DNA of 32,447 nt from CAKVLS01 sp045534265 (GCA_045534265.1 JAZSJH010000008.1:1-32447); one strand, 5' to 3'; shown: positions 16,301 through 22,945, numbered from the stretch's first letter. The notes: a model not told the origin generated them from the letters alone. Numbers and translations are program-made.

Positions 16301-16478
16301 CAAAGATATGGTGAACACCAGATCTGTTGTTTGCAGTGATTGGACCATCAAGAAATCTAAATCTTTCGTTGTTTTTGTTTTGCTCAACTAGTTTTTCAAA
16401 ACATTTGTTGTCTTTCCAAAATTTTAGAGTGTTTTTTTCAAGTTCTATAAAATTTGGAATTCCTACTTCTTTTTTCAT
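13359..16478 (-). CDS. ileS: Isoleucyl-tRNA synthetase, type 2, with GXHH signature
   Basis: This 1039-residue enzyme charges tRNA-Ile with isoleucine. The length and arrangement are those of the eukaryote-like IleRS type 2. The class I signature normally reading HXGH is here G54-V55-H56-H57 followed by IFGRTLKD, the swapped GXHH form. The second signature, KMSKS, reads E591-F-H-K-S595 followed by GGNSLD. The editing domain has WTTTPWTLSANVALAV near 219. Zinc-type cysteine pairs appear as CPRCG, CWRCKT, CKECG and CDGCG. The C-terminal anticodon region ends in the usual tRNA-binding extension. GXHH in IleRS2 has been tied to mupirocin hyper-resistance in Priestia megaterium (from memory). The start ATG follows TATAGGAG, and the T-box leader lies just upstream. 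Confidence 0.95.
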   Translation of the reverse strand: MKKEVGIPNFIELEKNTLKFWKDNKCFEKLVEQNKNNERFRFLDGPITANNRSGVHHIFGRTLKDITIKYNAMKGKDCHYQNGFDAQGMWVEVNVEKELGLNGKPEIIEYGMDKFTNKCMERVNYFANEITNQSIRMGQWMDWDNSYYTNTDENILAIWHFLKKCNDNGWIIKKNRPMVWCPRCGTSLSEHEMAGSYHDVTHTAIFAKFPVKGQDFKMVAWTTTPWTLSANVALAVNPENDYIKVLQKETGEKLVIGKEALKVIRGETEVLEEFKGEKLVGLEYETCFPELVDQQFAHKIVPWEDVDSTEGCGVVHIAPGCGAEDFELGKRHNLPEICPIDDQGVMLDSCGFLAGRKTTDVVDMVVNRLDKDGKLMYAHPYKHSYPFCWRCKTDLVYKLISTWYINMDAIRPMLVKALDEVEFQPEYGKKRMLDWLNNMGDWNISRSRFYGLPLPFYVCKECGKVHVIGGIDELRAKAVNPEEIDKLPHIHRPWIDNVKIKCDGCGATVERVPEVGDCWLDAGITPFSTKKYFTDPDFFKKNFPSEYVCEMIEQIKLWFYSLLVMSVVLTGHAPYTKVVTYQYVKDEHGNEFHKSGGNSLDCDVVADKVGADTIRYVYGGANPVYDIRFGYSLTDEARRKMMGLWNAYTFFNTYACIDNPDIANYKPDLKKLNVTDKWLLHRVNEFVKQSDEYYAGHKNYLVVKEFETLIDDLSNFYIRINRRRFWKSENKQDQMDAYYCLYHALKSVTSVLAPIVPFMTEYIWQNMVREVEKTEAEFVLAGGFPTYKAEWNFGDVLDRANVARDIITVAQRLRNENQIKVKQPLKTMYLMLGDKEKAAVSDFESIIKDELNIKEVVFEQDSSKFNDAFLGVNFKTAGAVLKGDVQRLKSTLAGLSAEDMAKAVEGYKAGSVSLDGFDSLSADIFTLNNKPKADFVIANIENVSIVLDITIDENLMKEGLSRELIRTIQVLRKEANFNIEQRISLNIETEDATLNSVIETYKEKIISEALVSSFGPISNPTLVKQVEVGGEAVTVSLKD

Positions 16479-16521
16479 AAAATTCTTTTTCTCCTATAAT
16501 ATTTTCGCTTAAATATTTTAC

Positions 16522-16788
16522 AAAAAAAAGTGCCACCAAAAAGCACATAAGACCTTTTGACGGCAACCACTTATGTAGAAAGCAAGTATCTACTAAAATT
16601 ACAAAATACTAACATATTCGGCTCATATAACGGTGAGCAATCGGCGCTCCTTACTCAAAAACTTTTTCGGGATTGCAGCTATCAGGTGATACCTTCCAAA
16701 ATATTATATGTAAGTTCCACCAACCTTACACTCTCTGTAATAAGTGACTTTGAAAGACTTGTCCTAAATTATCGCAAAATATTTAACT
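16522..16788 (-). promoter_or_regulatory. T-box riboswitch (Ile) with antiterminator/terminator switch
   Basis: Read on minus, the leader shows the Stem I start AGAGAGTGTAAGGTTGGTG (about 16718-16736), a specifier bulge GGTATCACC with codon ATC at 16688-16690 (isoleucine), a CACCGTTA-type stem, and then the T-box itself, AAGTGGTTGCCG. Its TGGT would pair with the ACCA end of uncharged tRNA-Ile. The antiterminator pairs ACATAAG (16570-16576) with CTTATGT (16545-16551). The terminator uses AAGTGGTTGCC (16562-16572) with GGTGGCACTT (16528-16537), followed by eight T. The two share the T-box strand and exclude each other. Uncharged tRNA-Ile should therefore turn on ileS and the two genes after it. 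Confidence 0.88.
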
Positions 16789-16794
16789 GCAATT

Positions 16795-16823
16795 AGTGTA
16801 CCCCAAATTGCTCTATATGTCAA
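16795..16823 (-). promoter_or_regulatory. ileS promoter
   Basis: On the minus strand TTGACA and TACACT are separated by exactly 17 bases, with a start of transcription near 16788. It sits directly after the stop codon of the 100-residue unknown gene, so ileS has its own transcript. Confidence 0.85.
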
Positions 16824-16830
16824 CCACTTT

Positions 16831-17133
16831 TTATATAACGGCAGGCACAAAATCGTCAATAAGCGCAAAAAACATAGGCTCACTTTTGATAAAAGCAACT
16901 CTCTTGCCAAAGCCCTTTTGAAAAATAGCAAGAAGAAAATTCTTGTCTGCTCTGTTTAGAGCCCCACTATGTATTATCTCAATATATCTATCCCCAGAAA
17001 TCTCACTACTAAAATCCAAGTCAATACCCTTTGCCTTGAAATAATTTTTTGCACGACAAACCAAAAAGTCCTTGTCCAAAACTTTTCCAAATTCAGCAAA
17101 ATCACAACAATTTTTTACAATAATTCTTTCCAT
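16831..17133 (-). CDS. Unknown 100-residue protein
   Basis: No family is recognised. The 100 residues have no membrane segment or signal peptide; the protein reads as a small mixed alpha/beta protein (MERIIVKNCCDFAEFGKVL, DRYIEIIHSGALNRADKNFL, VAFIKSEPMFFALIDDFVP). The start is the ATG at 17131-17133, since GAAGGAGTGAAGAT lies right before it; an ATG eight codons further upstream has no such site. It ends just before the ileS promoter. A TGGTATTAT extended minus-10 box lies at 17156-17164 with a small inverted repeat, ACAC-AAA-GTGT, next to it, so it may be regulated separately. Confidence 0.65.
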   Translation of the reverse strand: MERIIVKNCCDFAEFGKVLDKDFLVCRAKNYFKAKGIDLDFSSEISGDRYIEIIHSGALNRADKNFLLAIFQKGFGKRVAFIKSEPMFFALIDDFVPAVI

Positions 17134-17239
17134 ATCTTCACTCCTTCTTATACACATAATACCACACTTTGTGTACCAAGAAAGTCACATCAAAAGGAAA
17201 AACAAAGATATTTCTATCAAAATCAACAAAAAATTACAA

Positions 17240-17275
17240 CAAAAAAACAACCTAAAATTTAGGTTGTTTTTTATG
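17240..17275. terminator. Bidirectional terminator
   Basis: AACAACCTA (17246-17254) pairs with TAGGTTGTT (17260-17268), with A-rich and T-rich flanks. It ends the FAD-oxidoreductase transcript on the minus strand. Confidence 0.85.
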
Positions 17276-17283
17276 TCTTATTT

Positions 17284-18855
17284 TTACATCTTATTATATA
17301 TGCTCTCGGCGACTTTGATGCCGTCTTGGGCTGATGACATTATACCGCCAGCATAGCCTGCACCTTCGCCTATTGGGTATAGGCCTTTGATGTTGCTCTC
17401 AAAATTTTCATCACGAACGATTGTTAGTGGGCAACTAGAACGGCTTTCTATTGCAACTAGCAAGTTTTCGTCCTTGGCGAAGTTTTTTAGCTTATTATTT
17501 AACATAGGAAGTCCTAACTTCAAGCTTTCAGCAACTTGTTTTGGAAGACACTTTTCTATCTTACATAGAGTAATATTTGGTCTATATGTGTAGTTTATGT
17601 TTGTTTTTATATCTTTATCATACACAAAAGACCCTACACTTTCGGCTGGGGCATTGAAATTGCCGCCGCCTAGATCAAAAGCTAGTTTTTCGTATTTTGC
17701 TTGGTAGTACACTCCGGCAAGTGGGTGGTTGCTGCCATAATCATCAGGAATAACATTTACAAGCACGGCACTGTTTGCGTTTTCTTTGTCTCTTGAAAAG
17801 TAGCTCATACCATTGGTTACAATTTCGCCATCACCAGATGATGATGCAACAATCTCCCCGCCAGGACACATACAGAATGTAAATACTGACCTACCATTAG
17901 GAAGATGGGCTACAAGTTTGTAATCAGCGTTAGGCAAGCCTTCTATTTTCTCCGCTCCATATTGAGACATATTTATATCTGTTTGTTTTTGTTCGATACG
18001 GACGCCCATAGCAAAAGGTTTTTGGGCAAGGGTTGCACCTTTTTTGTATAACATCTCAAAGACATCTCTTGCGCTGTGACCTACAGCAAGTAGTAGCTTA
18101 TCTGCAGGCAAAGTTTGTCTTTCGCCATTTTCAACATTTTCAATAGTTATTGATTTAATTTGGTTGTTTTGAATATCAATATCCGCAAGACGGGTTGAAA
18201 ACATAAAGCTTCCGCCCAAAGACTTTATATGCTCTCTTATATTTTTGACTACATCTTTTAGCTTATCACTACCGATATGTGGTTTGTTGATATATCCTAT
18301 TTCTTTGGGAGCGCCAAAAGAGATAAACTCATTGGTTACTATTTTGCAATAGTCGTTATTGAGATTGGTATTTAGTTTACCATCACTAAAAGTTCCTGCT
18401 CCGCCTTCGCCAAATTGAACATTAGAATATTTATTTAGGCGGCGGGTATTCCAAAACTCAAAAACATCTTTTTCCCTTTCATCAACCATTTTGCCTTGCT
18501 CAATAATTATTGGCTTAAGTCCCATACGAGCAAGCGAAAGAGCGGCAAAGATCCCACTAGGTCCAAAGCCAACAACATATATCTTTTCGGCACTTTGTTT
18601 TTGTGGGTATATTAGCGTTTTTGTGAATTTTTCATACTTTAATTTTGAAAAACGCTTTTCTAAATTGTTTTCTAAATTGACACCAACAGATGCCACATAT
18701 TTTACATTTGGCTTTTTGCGGGCATCTATTGATAGTTTCAAAATCTCAAATGATAAAATATCTTTTTCACTTATTTTGAGACTACTTGCAATTTGCTTTT
18801 TTATATCGTTATTTTGATAGTTTATAGGCAAACTTATTTGGTCTAGTTTTATCAT
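17284..18855 (-). CDS. FAD-dependent oxidoreductase, COG2509 type
   Basis: This 523-residue flavoprotein has an N-terminal region of about 80 residues and then an FAD-binding loop, VVGFGPSGIFAALSLA (94-109). The hallmark stretch VQFGEGGAGTFSDGKLNT is typical of the COG2509 group of uncharacterised dehydrogenases. GARD-like SARDVFEML and the C-terminal SAQDGIKVAESI also fit. The substrate is unknown. Its ATG overlaps the TGA of the upstream BaiN-type gene (ATGA), so the two are translationally coupled. The terminator at 17240-17275 follows. Confidence 0.9.
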   Translation of the reverse strand: MIKLDQISLPINYQNNDIKKQIASSLKISEKDILSFEILKLSIDARKKPNVKYVASVGVNLENNLEKRFSKLKYEKFTKTLIYPQKQSAEKIYVVGFGPSGIFAALSLARMGLKPIIIEQGKMVDEREKDVFEFWNTRRLNKYSNVQFGEGGAGTFSDGKLNTNLNNDYCKIVTNEFISFGAPKEIGYINKPHIGSDKLKDVVKNIREHIKSLGGSFMFSTRLADIDIQNNQIKSITIENVENGERQTLPADKLLLAVGHSARDVFEMLYKKGATLAQKPFAMGVRIEQKQTDINMSQYGAEKIEGLPNADYKLVAHLPNGRSVFTFCMCPGGEIVASSSGDGEIVTNGMSYFSRDKENANSAVLVNVIPDDYGSNHPLAGVYYQAKYEKLAFDLGGGNFNAPAESVGSFVYDKDIKTNINYTYRPNITLCKIEKCLPKQVAESLKLGLPMLNNKLKNFAKDENLLVAIESRSSCPLTIVRDENFESNIKGLYPIGEGAGYAGGIMSSAQDGIKVAESIYNKM

Positions 18856-20015
18856 AGGCTATCCCCTACAATTGCGCCAGAAGTCCACGCCCATTGAAGA
18901 TTATAACCCCCGCAAACGCCGTCAATATCGCATATTTCGCCCGTAAAATACAAATCGGGCATTTGTTTAGACTGTAAATCGTCGTCCAGAGAAGACAATT
19001 TCACGCCACCACTAAAGACTTGGTTATTGTCATATGAGCCTATTATGTTGTACTTTAGATTTTTGATTGTTTTTGCCAAAATTAATATTTGCTCATCTGT
19101 TAATTTGGCGCATTTGATATTGGTATTCATTTTGCATTGTCTAAATATTTCGTTAGCAAGGCTTCCTACAAACATACCAACAAAAAATTTATCTAGGTTG
19201 CATTTCAAAGTTTTTCTCTTCTCTAGTTTTTCGCAAAGCTGTTTTTCGCTAAGATTAGGCATAAGGTCTATTGCAACTTTGCCTTTATACTCACCCTTTC
19301 TTGCAAAAAGTGTTGATAGGTTAAAGACAACAATACCACTAACACCACTATCTTTGAACAAAACTTCACCGACTTCGCTTTTGCTCTCGCCCATTTCATT
19401 TGTTACGGTTACTTTTACATTAGATACCTTTACACCATTTAGGTCTTTGACATCACTGCATTTTAGAGCGGTTAGGCTTGGAGTAAAAGGCTTTAGATTT
19501 ATACCAATTCTATTTAGAGCATTAACCATTGCATTTCCGCCAGTAGCTACAACAAGTTTTTTGCAACTAAAAGTTTCTATTTCTGTTGCAACAAAAAAGC
19601 CGTTTTCTGTTTTTCTTATTTCTATTACCTTTTGACCAAGGATTTTGTCTATTTTTTCGCTTATATTTGCAAGCAGCACATCAACGACAGATTTTGCACT
19701 GTTTGATATTGGATATACTCTGCCTTCATCATCTGCATAAGTTTCAAGACCAAGTCTTTCAAAAAACTCTAAAGTCTTTTTTTCGTCAAATTTAGATAAG
19801 TATTTGTCGACATTTTGATTAAAATATTGACAGCCCATATTGGTATTAGTAAGGTTACATCTGCCGTTTCCAGTTACCATTATTTTTTTGCCAAGGCTTT
19901 TTGCGCTATCTATTATAGCAACGGATTGATTAAAATTCTTTTTGCAAGACACAACAGCAGCAGCCATACAGCCACTAGCCCCGCCGCCTATTATTATAAT
20001 GTCGTAATTTTTCAT
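18852..20015 (-). CDS. BaiN/RdsA-family FAD oxidoreductase (HI0933-like)
   Basis: This 387-residue flavoprotein has the FAD loop IIIGGGASGCMAAA (7-20), the family hallmark MVTGNGRCNLTNTNM (46-60), a mid-region SLTALKCSD and the C-terminal FTGEICDIDGVCGGYNLQWA motif that contacts FAD. HI0933-like proteins include BaiN, proposed to reduce bile acid double bonds in gut clostridia, but most members have no assigned substrate; a bile role here is not supported by any other gene. The start ATG follows AAGGAG. It is the first gene of a two-gene operon. An extended minus-10 box (TGATATAAT on minus) lies near 20080-20088. Confidence 0.93.
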   Translation of the reverse strand: MKNYDIIIIGGGASGCMAAAVVSCKKNFNQSVAIIDSAKSLGKKIMVTGNGRCNLTNTNMGCQYFNQNVDKYLSKFDEKKTLEFFERLGLETYADDEGRVYPISNSAKSVVDVLLANISEKIDKILGQKVIEIRKTENGFFVATEIETFSCKKLVVATGGNAMVNALNRIGINLKPFTPSLTALKCSDVKDLNGVKVSNVKVTVTNEMGESKSEVGEVLFKDSGVSGIVVFNLSTLFARKGEYKGKVAIDLMPNLSEKQLCEKLEKRKTLKCNLDKFFVGMFVGSLANEIFRQCKMNTNIKCAKLTDEQILILAKTIKNLKYNIIGSYDNNQVFSGGVKLSSLDDDLQSKQMPDLYFTGEICDIDGVCGGYNLQWAWTSGAIVGDSL

Positions 20016-20079
20016 ATAAACTCCTTATAATGCTTTATACATATTAAGACAATTTTTACTTGCTTTATTTTTCTTTTTG

Positions 20080-20088
20080 ATTATATCA
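20080..20088 (-). promoter_or_regulatory. Extended -10 promoter of the BaiN-COG2509 operon
   Basis: The minus strand reads TGATATAAT, an extended minus-10 box about 65 bases before the ATG. No good minus-35 box is visible, which is acceptable for an extended minus-10 promoter. Confidence 0.4.
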
Positions 20089-20122
20089 TACAAAAGCCAA
20101 AATAAAAAGATAAAAATACATA

Positions 20123-20150
20123 TTGACAAACACTTTCTTTATGATATAAT
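20123..20150 (+). promoter_or_regulatory. Promoter of the leader RNA and DUF84 NTPase
   Basis: TTGACA (20123-20128) and TATAAT (20145-20150) are both perfect consensus boxes, separated by 16 bases. The expected transcript start, near 20157, falls on the first bases of the folded leader RNA. Confidence 0.85.
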
Positions 20151-20155
20151 CATAA

Positions 20156-20278
20156 CACGTAATCCCTATACCATTCCGGATTAATATAACGTGGGAATTC
20201 TAACTTTTTAGACTTCTTATGAATGGACAATAAAACAAACTTTTGGCTGTTTTTTGTTTATTCGTAAGAAGTTTTTTT
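20156..20278 (+). promoter_or_regulatory. Candidate riboswitch: compact pseudoknot leader with terminator
   Basis: The transcript begins with contiguous pairing blocks: CACGT (20156-20160) with ACGTG (20189-20193), AATCC (20161-20165) with GGATT (20178-20182), and loop bases ATTCC (20173-20177) with GGAAT (20194-20198), a pseudoknot. A long terminator follows: 20212-20224 pairs with 20260-20272 over 13 positions, one of them a G-U pair, and is followed by seven T (20272-20278). The order aptamer, terminator, gene is that of a transcriptional riboswitch. I do not recognise it as purine, preQ1, THF, fluoride, ykkC or T-box. A purine-related ligand would suit the NTPase downstream, but this is inference. 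Confidence 0.6.
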
Positions 20279-20317
20279 AATCAGCAAAACCCGATAAAAA
20301 TAAAAAGGAGAATTATT

Positions 20318-20869
20318 ATGAAAGTATTAATCGGAACAAAAAACCCAGGAAAAATCGAAGGAGCAAAAAGAGCATTTGAAAACTACTTTGAAAATGTCGA
20401 AGTTGTTGGCATCAAAGCAGAGTCAAATGTAAGCGAACAACCCGTTGGCACGGAAACTTTTGATGGCGCAAAAAACCGAGTGGATAACCTTATCAAATAC
20501 GCTAAGGCAAACAATATCCCAGCGGACTATTTTGTAGCGGTAGAATCAGGCATTACAGAAGAATTGGGATTTTGGGCAATAACAAACATTGCTGTTATCA
20601 AAAATGCAAAAGGCGAAATGGGAGTCGGTTCTAGCGAAAGCTTCCCTGTACCAAAAAAATATGTAAACACTATAATCAGCGAAACCCTAGCACCTGTCAT
20701 GGACAAGTTATTTACAGAATCTGACCTTAGAAGTTCTACCGGTGGTATTGGACTTTTGACTCATGACGTTTTAACACGCATTGACCTTAACACCCACGCA
20801 TTTGTTATGGCGCTTACTCCTTTTATAAACCAAGAAAAGTGGAAAGACGAACCAGAAATTTGTCAATAA
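20318..20869 (+). CDS. DUF84/YjjX-type inosine/xanthosine triphosphatase
   Basis: This 183-residue protein is of the YjjX/DUF84 family, which hydrolyses non-canonical purine triphosphates such as ITP and XTP to protect nucleic acids. It starts VLIGTKNPGKIEGAKRAF, with the family motif G-T-x-N-P-x-K-I. VAVESGI and GVGSSESFPVPKKYV match the pocket motifs, and the C-terminus has HDVLTRIDLNTHAFVMAL. The ATG at 20318-20320 is preferred because AAAAAGGAG precedes it. A longer frame from a TTG at 20243 would start inside the leader terminator and is rejected. The strong promoter and structured leader suggest control by a small molecule. Confidence 0.87.
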   Translation: MKVLIGTKNPGKIEGAKRAFENYFENVEVVGIKAESNVSEQPVGTETFDGAKNRVDNLIKYAKANNIPADYFVAVESGITEELGFWAITNIAVIKNAKGEMGVGSSESFPVPKKYVNTIISETLAPVMDKLFTESDLRSSTGGIGLLTHDVLTRIDLNTHAFVMALTPFINQEKWKDEPEICQ

Positions 20870-20879
20870 ATAAAATAAA

Positions 20880-20908
20880 AAACTACTAAAATTTTTAGTA
20901 GTTTTTTT
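20880..20908. terminator. Bidirectional terminator
   Basis: AAACTACTAAAA pairs with TTTTAGTAGTTT, with an A-rich left flank and a run of T on the right. It ends the NTPase on plus and the lipoprotein gene on minus. Confidence 0.85.
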
Positions 20909-20913
20909 GTTTT

Positions 20914-21609
20914 CTATTCTGCTATTTTATAAGTATAATCATAAAACATATCTATCTTTACACCATCAGACAATGGTTTTTGGCAAGTAGCGCCATCTTC
21001 AGCTGTTAGCGTAACCATAATATCTGTAAACTCTGACAAATCAATCTCTACTCCATAATAACCCAAAACTGGGCTAACTTGTATAATATTTGTGCAATCA
21101 ATATTTCCCCAATAAGTTGCTCCATCGTACAAGTGATATATTCTTCTAGTGTGTTGTTGTTCAAGCTCTACTGTATATGTATTTAGTGGGTTTGAATATG
21201 TTGTGTCGCTTGATGCGTACTCTGTCACGGTAGATGCATCTGCAGAAAATTTATAACTGCTAAATCTTGGAGACACTTCATTTTTTGCATAATTTATAAG
21301 AGCAGATTTTGCCTCTTCTGCAGTGTCAATTTCTGGGTTGTCAAATATAGAGCTAAAAACTCTTGTGTCATAAAATTCTTCTGCAAATTGCTCTGCGGTA
21401 TATTTTCTTTCATATTGTTTTTCGTTCGGTACATCATAATAACCTACGATACAGATTTCCGCATCATCATTATAATGTCCATTTCCTATAACTATTGTTT
21501 TGCCAGCAAGGTTGATACCATCATCACCATCACTACAGCCAACAAGTCCAAACATACAAGGAATTAGCAAGCATATTGCTAAAATAAAGCTAAAAAATTT
21601 CTTTTTCAT
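20914..21609 (-). CDS. Unknown lipoprotein
   Basis: The precursor is 231 residues. The first 24 residues form a typical lipoprotein signal (MKKKFFSFILAICLLIPCMF, then LVG) with the lipobox Cys at 25, followed by SDGDDG. The mature part is beta-rich and acidic and has no domain I recognise. It contains short Tyr-rich stretches and segments such as GKTIVIGNGHYNDDAEICIVGYY. The ATG at 21607-21609 follows GAGGTGAAAGAT and is preferred over a frame 11 codons longer. It should be anchored to the outer face of the membrane. It lies downstream of the HEPN-CBS gene on the same strand, but the 96-base gap suggests a separate transcript. Confidence 0.78.
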   Translation of the reverse strand: MKKKFFSFILAICLLIPCMFGLVGCSDGDDGINLAGKTIVIGNGHYNDDAEICIVGYYDVPNEKQYERKYTAEQFAEEFYDTRVFSSIFDNPEIDTAEEAKSALINYAKNEVSPRFSSYKFSADASTVTEYASSDTTYSNPLNTYTVELEQQHTRRIYHLYDGATYWGNIDCTNIIQVSPVLGYYGVEIDLSEFTDIMVTLTAEDGATCQKPLSDGVKIDMFYDYTYKIAE

Positions 21610-21705
21610 ATCTTTCACCTCAAAACTTTTTATAATCAACAAAAACTTAAAATAAAGAAAGGAGCTTTGCCTGCCCCAAATCCTTATATTATTTATTACA
21701 ATGTT

Positions 21706-22482
21706 TTATTCTACATCAGTACCTTCTGCCCCAAAGTTTTCAACAGTTGCTGCGTCTACTTCGTAGTTTTCAAGTACAGCATTCATATCTAGTATATCAG
21801 CAGTTGTAATAATGCCTATTGGTCTTTCGTTATAGCCACCATTTGGAGTGATAATTATAACGTTTAGTTTTCTGTCTATATAGAATAAGTTTAGAGCTTT
21901 TTCAATAGTAAGCTCTCTGTCTGCAACTTTATAATATTTGCCTTCTACAGCAACATCAACAACAGCGTCTTTGATTTTTGTATTGTTAACATAGTCGTTT
22001 ATATCTACTCCATTTGACAATTGATGTCCAAGTTCAGTAATCAAGTCGTGACCATTGGCAACACCAACAATTCTGTTTTCTTCATAAATAGGAATATTAA
22101 AAAATCCTGTTTCATAAATTCTTTCCAAAACTTCTCTAACAGAAGTTGTACCACTCAAACACAAAACGTCTCTTGTTGCAATTTTTTCAAGAGCAGTTGG
22201 TGGCGTACTGATAAGAGCCGCTATTTTTTCTAGTTCTTGAACAACGTCTTCGTGAGGCTCTGCTATGATATAGTTTGGGTTTGACTTGTGAACAATAGAA
22301 TTACGAAGTCTACCATAGTCAATCAAAGATTCCTCATATTTTCTTACAACGGAGTTTAGAGTAACTGCCTTTCTAACCATATCCGAAAAAGAAATGCTTC
22401 GCTTAAAACCATAAATTGTACGAAGTGAATAATCTATTTCGTTGTATGCTACAATAAATCTCTCTGCAGGGGTTTTTGCCAT
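21706..22482 (-). CDS. HEPN-like domain fused to a CBS pair
   Basis: This 258-residue protein is built of two parts. Residues 1-95 are helical and contain RLRNSIVHKS with R60-N61 and H65, the Rx4H pattern of HEPN domains, many of which are ribonucleases in toxin-antitoxin and defence systems. Residues 98-240 are two CBS domains. CBS1 has SVREVLERIYETGFFNIPIY and GVANGHDLI, and CBS2 has TIEKALNLFYID and PIGIITTADIL. CBS pairs bind AMP, ATP, SAM or similar ligands. The inferred role is a nucleotide-sensing regulator or RNase. No antitoxin-like partner is adjacent. Its promoter is at 22517-22545 and the ATG follows TATAGGAG. Confidence 0.75.
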   Translation of the reverse strand: MAKTPAERFIVAYNEIDYSLRTIYGFKRSISFSDMVRKAVTLNSVVRKYEESLIDYGRLRNSIVHKSNPNYIIAEPHEDVVQELEKIAALISTPPTALEKIATRDVLCLSGTTSVREVLERIYETGFFNIPIYEENRIVGVANGHDLITELGHQLSNGVDINDYVNNTKIKDAVVDVAVEGKYYKVADRELTIEKALNLFYIDRKLNVIIITPNGGYNERPIGIITTADILDMNAVLENYEVDAATVENFGAEGTDVE

Positions 22483-22516
22483 AGATAACTCCTATATATT
22501 AATTATTTACATAAAA

Positions 22517-22545
22517 ATATTAACATAATTTTACTTAAATATCAA
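22517..22545 (-). promoter_or_regulatory. Promoter of the HEPN-CBS gene
   Basis: The minus strand has TTGATA and TAATAT with 17 bases between them, about 30 bases upstream of the ATG. It is divergent from the SRP RNA promoter. Confidence 0.6.
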
Positions 22546-22574
22546 ATAAAAGACTTATTATTATCAAATAAATG

Positions 22575-22603
22575 TTGCAAAAGATAAATTTTTTGTTTAT
22601 AAT
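22575..22603 (+). promoter_or_regulatory. SRP RNA promoter
   Basis: TTGCAA (22575-22580) and TATAAT (22598-22603) are separated by 17 bases. Transcription should start near 22610, the first base of the 5' terminal stem of the RNA. Confidence 0.75.
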
Positions 22604-22609
22604 AATATT

Positions 22610-22880
22610 GCTATGCTAGACGGGGAGCTAGCGGTGCCCTATACCTGCAATCCGCTACAGCAGGGTCGAATGCTAATCTCGGCGGTTGTTTTTAGATAAG
22701 AGATGCTTATATAAATGTTGAGATTAAGGTCTTATGCAATTGTTCCCTATGAACCATGTCAGAGCCTGACCGCAGCAGCATTAAGTAGACCGAATGATGT
22801 GCCATAAGGTAGCTTTGATGGAGTTTATCAAGTAGAGAGCTGTCTGGACACAATCGACAAAATTAGTTGCATAGCATATT
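22610..22880 (+). ncRNA. ffs: Signal recognition particle RNA, long Bacillota form
   Basis: The start GCTATGCTAGACGGGGAGCT, followed by GCGGTGCCCT, CAATCCGCT and AGCAGGGTCGAAT, matches the Alu-like 5' domain of the Bacillus scRNA. The terminal stem closes with GCATAGC at 22869-22875. The S domain has TTCCCTATGAACCATGTCAG and then GCAGCAGCATTAAG. The apical stem-loop that binds Ffh reads GTCAGAGCCTGACCGCAGC: the loop is UGAC rather than the usual GGAA, which is a known URRC-type variant from memory. The RNA scaffolds the Ffh GTPase that targets nascent membrane proteins. A promoter precedes it and a terminator follows it. Confidence 0.93.
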
Positions 22881-22892
22881 ATAATAATTTAG

Positions 22893-22927
22893 CAGGTGTA
22901 AAAGTTAATACTTTATACCTGTTTTTT
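22893..22927 (+). terminator. SRP RNA terminator
   Basis: CAGGTGTAAAAGT pairs with ACTTTATACCTG, with a short loop, and is followed by six T. The next gene's AAAGGAG lies 10 bases on, so that gene relies on read-through or an unseen promoter. Confidence 0.85.
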
Positions 22928-22945
22928 GATAAAGGAGAACAAACT

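Noticed and set aside
16713..16720. GGTGGAAC on the minus strand looks like the T-box core
   Set aside because: It lies in the Stem I element with AGAGAG just upstream, and not next to the antiterminator. The working T-box is 16561-16572.
16557..16796. 79-residue plus-strand frame upstream of ileS
   Set aside because: It lies on the opposite strand of the T-box leader, which accounts for its conservation-like structure.
19027..19635. 202-residue plus-strand frame opposite the BaiN-type gene
   Set aside because: It is a shadow of the real gene, which has family motifs on the minus strand.
18852..20015. Bile-acid reductase role for the BaiN-type gene
   Set aside because: The family is broad and no bile-acid genes are nearby, so only the family name is reported.
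20243..20317. N-terminal extension of the NTPase from a TTG
   Set aside because: It begins inside the leader terminator. A strong AAAAAGGAG precedes the ATG at 20318.
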